NCBI GenBank assembly: GCA_963809715.1
Contig: CAWEKO010000008.1
Coordinates: 124,001-188,000 of the forward strand
Source of the DNA: Bog-473 sp963809715
GTDB taxonomy: Bacteria > Actinomycetota > Acidimicrobiia > Acidimicrobiales > RAAP-2
Reading direction: 5' to 3'
Length of the DNA: 64,000 bases
Notes under the pieces: generated by a model
The model's input: the letters and a program-made list of their open reading frames with translations, nothing else
The model's database searches: none
Told to the model about the DNA's origin: nothing
Made by a program: the position numbers and the translations under genes
Part shown: positions 58,193 to 64,000 of the stretch, one piece after another
Numbering within the stretch: position 1 is the first letter of the stretch
Layout: each line of letters starts with the position of its first letter

Positions 58193-59890
58193 ATGTCCTT
58201 GCCCCCGGCCCTCGAGATCGCGCGCCGCGCCTCGCTGCTGCCGATGACCGAGATCGCCGCACAGATGGGGATCGGCTCAGATCTTCTCGAGCCCTACGGC
58301 AGTCACGTCGCCAAGGTGAACCTGGACGCGGTGTCCGCGTTGGCCGGCCGTCCCAAGGCCAAGTATGTGGTCGTGACCGCCGTCACGCCGACCCCTCTCG
58401 GGGAGGGGAAGACGACCACGACGGTGGGACTCGGCCAAGCGCTGGCCTGTATCGGTCGTCAGGCCACGATCGCCATCCGACAGGCCTCCATGGGTCCCAC
58501 GTTCGGCATCAAGGGCGGTGCTGCCGGCGGCGGGTACAGCCAGGTCGTCCCATTCGAGAATCTGAACCTCCACTTGACGGGCGACCTGCACGCCGTGACC
58601 GCGGCGAACAATCTCCTCGCCGCGATGGTGGACAACCACCTCTACAACGGCAACGAACGCGGGCTCGATCCCAACGCGATCACCTGGAAGCGGGTCCTCG
58701 ACGTCAACGATCGTTCGCTGCGCAACATCGTCAGCGGCCTCGGTTCGAGCGAGGACGGGATCCCGAGGGAGACCGGCTTCGACATCACGGCCGCGTCGGA
58801 GGTGATGGCCGTCCTCGCGCTGGCCACATCGCTGCGGGATCTCCGCGAACGACTGGGTCGCATCGTTGTCGGCTACACCCCGGAGGGCGAGCCCGTCACG
58901 TCAGAGCAACTGAAGGCCGCGGGGGCCATGACGGTCATCATGCGGGACGCCATCAAACCGAACCTGCTGCAGACGCTCGAGCACACCCCGGTTCTCGTGC
59001 ATGCCGGACCCTTCGGGAACATCGCACATGGGAACTCGTCGGTCGTGGCCGATCTGATCGGCATCCACGGCGGTGAGTACCTGGTCACCGAAGCCGGTTT
59101 CGGCTCTGACATGGGCGCGGAACGCTTCTTCAATATCAAGTGTCGAACCTCTGGGCTGAGACCGGACGCCGCGGTCGTCGTCACAACGGTGCGAGCTCTG
59201 AAACTGCACTCGGGAAGGCACAAGGTGGTGGCGGGCCGGCCGCTGCCGGGGGCCATGCTCCAGGAGAACCCCGAGGAGGTGCAGCTTGGTGCGACCAACC
59301 TCCTGGCCCATCTGGCCATTGTGCGAAGGCACGGTGTCGTCCCGGTGGTCGCCATCAACGCCTTCGACGACGACTACCCGTCCGAACACGCCGCCATCCG
59401 CGAAATAGCCGCGTCGGTGGGGGCACGGTCCGCCGTGTGCAGGCACTTCACGGAGGGCGGCAAGGGCGCGGTCGAGCTGGCCGAGGCGATCGTCGAGGCG
59501 TGTGAGGAGCCGAGCTCATTCCGAATGCTCTATGAGGACGATGCCACCCTGCGTCAGAAGGTGGAGACGATCGCCACGGAGATCTACGGGGCCGATGGCG
59601 TCGACTTCCTGCCGGCCGCATCGCGCCACCTCGAGACGTATGAGCGCGCCGGATTTGGCCGCCTGCCGGTCTGTATCGCCAAGACGCATCTCTCTCTTTC
59701 GTCCGATCCTGCACTCAAGGGAGCGCCGCACGGCTGGCGCCTTCCGGTCCGTGAGGCCAGGGCCAACGTTGGTGCGGGCTTCGTGTATCTCGTCAGTGGC
59801 GACATGCGGACGATGCCGGGTCTCTCGTCCCATCCCGCGGCGGAGAAGATCGACATCGACGGGGACGGCAACGTGGTAGGCCTGTACTGA
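58193..59890 (+). CDS. fhs: Formate-tetrahydrofolate ligase
   Basis: Joins formate to tetrahydrofolate with ATP, giving 10-formyl-THF for one-carbon metabolism. The ATP-binding TPTPLGEGKTTTTVGLGQAL is at about residues 67-86. RQASMGPTFGIKGGAAGGGYSQVVPFE, HAVTAANNLLAAMVDNHLYNGN and TEAGFGSDMGAERFFNIKCR are further landmarks of the family. The product has 565 residues, as expected for the monofunctional bacterial enzyme. The only other folate gene in the window is the pabB-pabC fusion, more than 50 kb away. It begins at ATG with no strong competitor. Confidence 0.96.
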   Translation: MSLPPALEIARRASLLPMTEIAAQMGIGSDLLEPYGSHVAKVNLDAVSALAGRPKAKYVVVTAVTPTPLGEGKTTTTVGLGQALACIGRQATIAIRQASMGPTFGIKGGAAGGGYSQVVPFENLNLHLTGDLHAVTAANNLLAAMVDNHLYNGNERGLDPNAITWKRVLDVNDRSLRNIVSGLGSSEDGIPRETGFDITAASEVMAVLALATSLRDLRERLGRIVVGYTPEGEPVTSEQLKAAGAMTVIMRDAIKPNLLQTLEHTPVLVHAGPFGNIAHGNSSVVADLIGIHGGEYLVTEAGFGSDMGAERFFNIKCRTSGLRPDAAVVVTTVRALKLHSGRHKVVAGRPLPGAMLQENPEEVQLGATNLLAHLAIVRRHGVVPVVAINAFDDDYPSEHAAIREIAASVGARSAVCRHFTEGGKGAVELAEAIVEACEEPSSFRMLYEDDATLRQKVETIATEIYGADGVDFLPAASRHLETYERAGFGRLPVCIAKTHLSLSSDPALKGAPHGWRLPVREARANVGAGFVYLVSGDMRTMPGLSSHPAAEKIDIDGDGNVVGLY

Positions 59891-59964
59891 TCCGACCGTT
59901 GCCGACCCGATGGCCGCTCGGTGCCATCGGGAGAGCATTTCGGCTCCAGACCAGGGAGGTGCAC

Positions 59965-61200
59965 GTGGCTATCGACTTCACGCTGGCTCCGGAACACGAA
60001 GAGATCCGGAGCCGTGTCCGCACGTTCATTCAGGAGAGCGTGCAGCCGCGAATCAAGGGTTTCGACGACGAGTCCCGGGTGACGTCTCGTCACGAGTACC
60101 TCGTCACGATCCTCGAGCTGCGCGAGCAAGCGAAGAAGGAGGGCCTCTGGCTGCCCCACATGCCCGAGGAGTGGGGTGGCATGGGCCTGGGTCACGTGGA
60201 GTTGGCCATGGTCCAGGCAGAGGCCGGCAAGACGCGTCTGGGGCCATGGATCCTGAACTGCATGGCTCCCGATGAGGGCAACATGCACACCCTCCTCCAC
60301 TGGGGCACGGACGAGCAGAAGGACAACTATCTCCGGCGCCTGTGTGAGGGCACGGCGATGTCGTGCTTCGCCATGACCGAACCCGAGGTAGCCGGCTCCG
60401 ATCCGACGCTGATCCAGACCAAGGCCGAGAAGGACGGAGACGAATGGATCATCAACGGCCACAAGTGGTTCATCTCCAATGCCCGACGGGCCCAGTTCGC
60501 CATTTTGATCGCTCGCACCGAACCAGATGTGCCGCCCGGCTCGCGGGGCGCCAACACCGCCTTTCTCGTCGATCTGCCCGCTGAAGGCTGGAACGACGTG
60601 CGCGAGGTCGAAACCATGCATGGCTCGACCGGTCACTCCGAAATCGTCATCGAGGATCTTCGGGTCCCCGATTCACAGATCTTGGGGGGTCGGGGCAACG
60701 GGCACCGCCTGGGTCAGTACCGCTTGGGGCCGGCGCGCCTCGCCCACTGCATGCGCTGGATCGCTCAGGCGGAGACGGCTCTGGACATGATGGTCGACCG
60801 CTCGCTCAATCGGTATTCCCACGGATCACTCCTCGCCGAGAAGCAGGGCGTGCAGTGGTTGATCGCAGACTCGGCCATGGAGCTGTACCAGTGCAAGCTC
60901 ATGGTGCTGCACGCCGCCTACAAGATCGACCGAGGTGAAGACTTTCGCACCGAAGTCTCCATGGCGAAGCACTTCGTGGCCAACAGCCTCAACCGCATCG
61001 TCGATCGCTCCATGCAGGTGCACGGAGCGCTTGGCTACTCCACCGACACGCCCCTCGCCAACATGCTCCAGCATGCCCGGTGGGCGCGATTCGCCGACGG
61101 TGCGGACGAGATACACCAGATGCGCATCGCCGAGCGGACCATCGCCGCCTACAAGGACACCGGTTCGACCAACGCGGCCACCGGTGGACTCCCGGTCTGA
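59965..61200 (+). CDS. Acyl-CoA dehydrogenase family protein
   Basis: A 411-residue flavoenzyme. The N-terminal helical domain starts MAIDFTLAPEHEEIRSRVRTFIQESV. The middle domain has AMSCFAMTEPEVAGSDPTLIQTKAEKDGDEWIINGHKWFISNA, the FAD and substrate signature. The C-terminal domain has RIVDRSMQVHGALGYSTDTPLANMLQHARWARFADGADEIHQMRIAERTI, the second signature region. It oxidises an acyl-CoA at the alpha-beta bond with ETF as acceptor; chain length is not readable. GTG 59965 with AGGGAGG just upstream is the start. A small membrane protein gene follows by 3 bases. Confidence 0.93.
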   Translation: MAIDFTLAPEHEEIRSRVRTFIQESVQPRIKGFDDESRVTSRHEYLVTILELREQAKKEGLWLPHMPEEWGGMGLGHVELAMVQAEAGKTRLGPWILNCMAPDEGNMHTLLHWGTDEQKDNYLRRLCEGTAMSCFAMTEPEVAGSDPTLIQTKAEKDGDEWIINGHKWFISNARRAQFAILIARTEPDVPPGSRGANTAFLVDLPAEGWNDVREVETMHGSTGHSEIVIEDLRVPDSQILGGRGNGHRLGQYRLGPARLAHCMRWIAQAETALDMMVDRSLNRYSHGSLLAEKQGVQWLIADSAMELYQCKLMVLHAAYKIDRGEDFRTEVSMAKHFVANSLNRIVDRSMQVHGALGYSTDTPLANMLQHARWARFADGADEIHQMRIAERTIAAYKDTGSTNAATGGLPV

Positions 61201-61203
61201 GCC

Positions 61204-61500
61204 GTGGGCTGCATCTTCGCCCTCATCGCCGCCTTCTCCGCCCGCTTCGCCCTGTTCCTCCTCTGGCTGTTCACCGATCGGCTGACCATTGCCTTCCGGT
61301 CCGGCTGGGAGGGCATCATCGGGTTCATCTTCCTGCCCTATACGACGCTGTTCTACGCGCTCGTGTACGCACCCGTGAAGGGCGTCGACGCGTTCGGGTG
61401 GATCATCGTCGCCTGTGGCGTCCTGCTGGACATCGGTTCACATCTGTTCGGGTCTCGGGCCGAGCGTCGGCGTCGCCACCGCGTCGAGCATGCGTCCTAA
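61204..61500 (+). CDS. Small membrane protein
   Basis: A 98-residue protein with two to three membrane helices: GCIFALIAAFSARFALFLLWLF, then the hydrophobic GWEGIIGFIFLPYTTLFYALVY, then AFGWIIVACGVLLDIGSHLFG, and a basic tail (SRAERRRRHR). The GTG start is 3 bases after the acyl-CoA dehydrogenase stop, so it is cotranscribed. Similar small actinobacterial membrane proteins exist, with no known function. The stop overlaps the 3' end of the convergent HNH gene. Confidence 0.8.
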   Translation: MGCIFALIAAFSARFALFLLWLFTDRLTIAFRSGWEGIIGFIFLPYTTLFYALVYAPVKGVDAFGWIIVACGVLLDIGSHLFGSRAERRRRHRVEHAS

Positions 61501-62807
61501 CCGCCCCGATCCACAGCGCCAGGCTCGGAACCGTCGGCACCCGGGCGGGGCGCCTCGCCGGTCGCGTCGCCCCGCTCTGCCCTTCGACGTCGTTCGGCCA
61601 TCACCTTGGGGTCGCTGACCTGGGCCCAGAGCCTCGAGGGCCTCGTCGTCATCACATGACCGGTCGGCCCAACGAACCGAACCTCGACGTTGGCGTTGCC
61701 CGACATCGACCAGACCTTGGTGTGGATCAGATGATGGTGGTGTTTGCACAGCAAGGCCAGGTTGGACACGTCGGTCGGACCATCCGCCTCCCACTCGTCG
61801 AGGTGGTGGCAGTCGCTGAACAAAACGTTGGCGCAGCCCGGAAAGATGCAGTGGCGATCACGTCGGAAGACCTCCCGGCGCTGGGTCGGGGTCGGAGAAC
61901 GCCGGGCCCGTCCCTCGTACATGGTGTGGCCCTCGTCGTCGTCGAGGGCGACCACCAGCGTGGCGTCACAGGCCAGACGCCGGGCCACATCCGCGCTGAT
62001 GAGCCCGCCGCGCTCGAGTTCACCGGGCAGCGTCGAATCGGGGTCGCTCAGCACCTCGAAGGGCACGTGGGCCACCACCAGTGGAACCGGCCAGGACCCC
62101 GCTGCCCCGCCGGTTCGCACCACCGCAGAGACCAGGGCATCGGCGAGGCGCTGGTCGAGGGGCGTTTCGCCATTTGAGCCCATCGCCTTGACCCGCTCCT
62201 CGAGCACGGAGCGCACCGCCAGATAGGAGACCGGGGGCAACTGCGCCACGATGGTGCCCCGGGCGTCGTTGAAGCGAACCGAGCGCTTCTCCTCGTCGGC
62301 CCGATCAGAGGCCACGGTGGGCAGCGCCTGGGAATGCACCAGCGCCCCGAGGTCCTTGAATGAGAGCGCCCCGGCCGCCTCGGCCCACTCGGCGTCGGTC
62401 TCGGGGGTGGCCACCGTGGCGAGCACCTTGGCCTTGTCCAGAGACACGTGTCCCTCGGAGAGCGAACGGGCCAGATGAGGAAGGTCGATCAGGTGTTCAC
62501 CCACCGCGGCGTACGCCCGCGCAGTTCCGCCCGAAAGCCCCAGTCGTTCTTGGAACCAGGCCACCAGCGAGGTCGCCCCGTTGGCCCGCCAGCTCTCTCG
62601 TCGGTCGAGTTCGCCCCCGAGGAGGCAGAGCAGGGCATCTTGGCGAGAGCGAATGGCAAACGCCTGTTCAGCCAACGAAAAGATCTCCTCATCACTCAGC
62701 CGGGCCACCTCGGCTGCGTTCGTCGCAGCGAAAGGATCGACCTGCGAACCCTGCGGAGCTCTCCGAACCGGTCGGCCCGTACTGCTCGGTGCTGAACGTG
62801 CCATCAC
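61497..62807 (-). CDS. HNH endonuclease domain protein with DUF222 (13E12 repeat-like)
   Basis: A 436-residue protein. The N-terminal DUF222 part contains RANGATSLVAWFQERLGLSGGTARAYAAVGEHL and LSEGHVSLDKAKVLATVATPETD, followed by DARGTIVAQLPPVSYLAVRSVLEERV. The HNH domain is RDRHCIFPGCANVLFSDCHHLDEWEADGPTDVSNLALLCKHHHHLIH, with Cys and His metal ligands and the HH/N/H catalytic positions. Such 13E12-type proteins are repeated in many actinobacterial genomes and are thought to be mobile, but no intron or element borders were seen here. GTG 62807 or ATG 62804 can be the start. Confidence 0.88.
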   Translation of the reverse strand: MMARSAPSSTGRPVRRAPQGSQVDPFAATNAAEVARLSDEEIFSLAEQAFAIRSRQDALLCLLGGELDRRESWRANGATSLVAWFQERLGLSGGTARAYAAVGEHLIDLPHLARSLSEGHVSLDKAKVLATVATPETDAEWAEAAGALSFKDLGALVHSQALPTVASDRADEEKRSVRFNDARGTIVAQLPPVSYLAVRSVLEERVKAMGSNGETPLDQRLADALVSAVVRTGGAAGSWPVPLVVAHVPFEVLSDPDSTLPGELERGGLISADVARRLACDATLVVALDDDEGHTMYEGRARRSPTPTQRREVFRRDRHCIFPGCANVLFSDCHHLDEWEADGPTDVSNLALLCKHHHHLIHTKVWSMSGNANVEVRFVGPTGHVMTTRPSRLWAQVSDPKVMAERRRRAERGDATGEAPRPGADGSEPGAVDRGG

Positions 62808-62952
62808 TCAATGAATGGTCGCCCTGACCAAATGGTTTAGCCAACAACCCGGAGAGAACACGTGCCCAGCCACCCGGACGAGATCGCAGGGATGAGAGAG
62901 AGCGCCGGGTTCCGCGTGGGTCATCGGCGGCGTGGGCGTCGCCGCCTGACGC

Positions 62953-63984
62953 TCAGTCGAACTGCAGCCGCAGGTCCGGTTCGGGCCCGAACGCCGGGTC
63001 GGCCGGTCCGTCCGCAGCCAGCTTCTGCCACCCGGCCACTCCGATCATCGCCGCGTTGTCCGTGGCCATCGACTGCGGCGGGATGAGCAGACGCGTCCCG
63101 AACTCGTCGGCCAATGTCCGGGCCCGAGCTCGCAGGACCGGGCTCGCCGCCACACCCCCGACGATGGCCAGGGCCGGATCGCGGAATTCGGCCAGAGCCC
63201 GTCGCAACTTTGCGATCAGAACGTCCATGCAGGCCGCCACGAACGACGCCGCCACCTCCCCGACGTCGAATTCGGGATTGCCCCGGACGTAATTGACCAC
63301 CGCGGTCTTGAGGCCCGAGAACGAGAAGGCATAGCCCTGATCGAGCATCGGCCGCGGGAACCCGAGCGTGTCGGCCGCTCCGTCCGCTCCGGCCATGCGG
63401 TCGAGGATCGGGCCGCCCGGGTAGCCGAGCCCGAGGAAGCGGGCCACCTTGTCGTAGGCCTCTCCGATGGAGTCGTCGACCGTCTCGCCCAACAGCGTGT
63501 ACTGCCCCGGCGCGCCGGCCCGGGTCAGCATGCAGTGTCCGCCCGACACCAACAGGGCCGTCTGGGGGAACGGCACCGCACGGTCGGCCAGGTAGACACT
63601 GGCCAGGTGCCCCTCGAGATGGTTGACCCCGACGACCGGGATCCCCCAGCCGAGCGCCAGGGACTTCGCCGTCGCAATCCCGACCAGGAGCGCGCCCACG
63701 AGGCCCGGACCGTAGGTCACCGCCACGCCGGCCAGGTCGGAGCCACGTGTGACGCCCGCCTCCTCGAGCGCTCGCTGCACGATCGCCGTGATGGTCTCGG
63801 TGTGGGCCCGGCTGGCCAGCTCGGGCACGACCCCGCCGAACGACGCGTGCAGGTCGATCTGGCTCGCCACCACCGACGAGCGGACTTCGAGGTTCTCGTC
63901 GACCACGGCCGCCGCCGTCTCGTCACACGACGTCTCGAGAGCGAGGAGCAACCGCCCTGTCCCGGTCTCGGCGGCCCGGCTCAC
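62953..63984 (-). CDS. tsaD: tRNA N6-adenosine threonylcarbamoyltransferase TsaD
   Basis: Adds the threonylcarbamoyl group to A37 of tRNAs that read ANN codons. LLLALETSCDETAAAVVDENLEV opens the ASKHA ATPase fold. GGVVPELASRAHTETI carries the metal-binding His, GVNHLEGHLASVYL the second His pair, LLVSGGHCML, TVDDSIGEAYDKVARFLGLGYPGGP and SGLKTAVVNY continue the order. The product has 343 residues, normal length. The start is GTG. The stop of a further upstream gene (reading LSGIR) overlaps it by GTGA at the window edge, which fits the common rimI-tsaD arrangement. Confidence 0.96.
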   Translation of the reverse strand: MSRAAETGTGRLLLALETSCDETAAAVVDENLEVRSSVVASQIDLHASFGGVVPELASRAHTETITAIVQRALEEAGVTRGSDLAGVAVTYGPGLVGALLVGIATAKSLALGWGIPVVGVNHLEGHLASVYLADRAVPFPQTALLVSGGHCMLTRAGAPGQYTLLGETVDDSIGEAYDKVARFLGLGYPGGPILDRMAGADGAADTLGFPRPMLDQGYAFSFSGLKTAVVNYVRGNPEFDVGEVAASFVAACMDVLIAKLRRALAEFRDPALAIVGGVAASPVLRARARTLADEFGTRLLIPPQSMATDNAAMIGVAGWQKLAADGPADPAFGPEPDLRLQFD

Positions 63985-64000
63985 CGTATCCCCGACAGCG
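63981..64000 (-). CDS. 3' end of an upstream gene, possibly rimI
   Basis: Only the last five codons and a stop are in the window; they read LSGIR in the frame that overlaps the tsaD start by four bases. RimI is the usual neighbour of tsaD, but five residues identify nothing. Confidence 0.3.

Noticed and set aside
61497..62807. A homing endonuclease inside an intron or a mobile element carrying the HNH gene
   Set aside because: No inverted repeats, target duplication, intron-like structure or interrupted host gene was seen; DUF222-HNH genes are commonly free-standing in Actinobacteria.

Overview
The window is high-GC DNA with dense gene packing, many ATGA/GTGA start-stop overlaps and frequent GTG starts. 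It carries F420-type oxidoreductases (PPOX and luciferase-like families), an encapsulin, several PadR and TetR regulators and a DUF222-type HNH protein. Together these point to an actinobacterium; an acidimicrobial relative is a guess from gene flavour, not something the sequence proves. No rRNA, tRNA, CRISPR array, insertion sequence or prophage was recognised. The content looks like ordinary chromosome with some accessory patches.

Layout. 0-1.2 kb: methionine sulfoxide repair pair msrB-msrA. 1.2-3 kb: a decayed fragment, then an NAD-epimerase divergent from a TetR gene with two palindromic operators between them. 3.1-6 kb: leftward run of a PPOX/F420 protein, a frameshifted NTF2-like gene and a fused pabB-pabC. 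6-12 kb: an AhpD remnant, a phosphotriesterase-like lactonase, a PadR / membrane coiled-coil / GH43 cluster, and a sulfotransferase with a DUF7064-like partner. 12-15.6 kb: a complete osmoprotectant ABC importer split over two divergent units. 16.6-17.8 kb: an encapsulin nanocompartment with its encapsulated ferritin, whose cargo tag lies in the -1 frame. 18-21.6 kb: PadR (frameshifted) with an ABC/FtsX exporter. 21.6-27.7 kb: a vitamin B12 region, with a BtuF-like protein (frameshifted) on one side and, on the other, a cobalamin riboswitch driving a surface protein plus a full ECF transporter.

27.8-37 kb: regulators and catabolic or detoxification enzymes, including a TetR-controlled pair of a putative di-iron protein and a luciferase-like monooxygenase, and an MFS exporter with its own TetR. 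37-40 kb: small membrane protein and a NarL-type two-component pair with low-complexity inserts. 40-46 kb: secreted beta-propeller protein with a decayed copy of its own 5' end, a CrtI-like FAD enzyme, DUF2834, ArsC-like and a tandem CAP-domain lipoprotein. 46-53.8 kb: enoyl-CoA hydratase, TIGR01777-type epimerase, SDR, GDT1-type transporter, secreted GH18 protein and an orphan OmpR-type regulator. 54-64 kb: sigma-factor remnant, glutamate decarboxylase, a channel-like membrane protein, DUF1269, fhs, acyl-CoA dehydrogenase, HNH protein and tsaD.

A recurrent feature is otherwise well-preserved genes broken by a single-base frame change (near 5330, 17503, 18525, 22046 and perhaps 49605). This is either a systematic indel problem in the assembly or real decay, and it changes how the encapsulin cargo and the B12-binding gene should be read. 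All functional calls are from reading the sequence; no database search was run.
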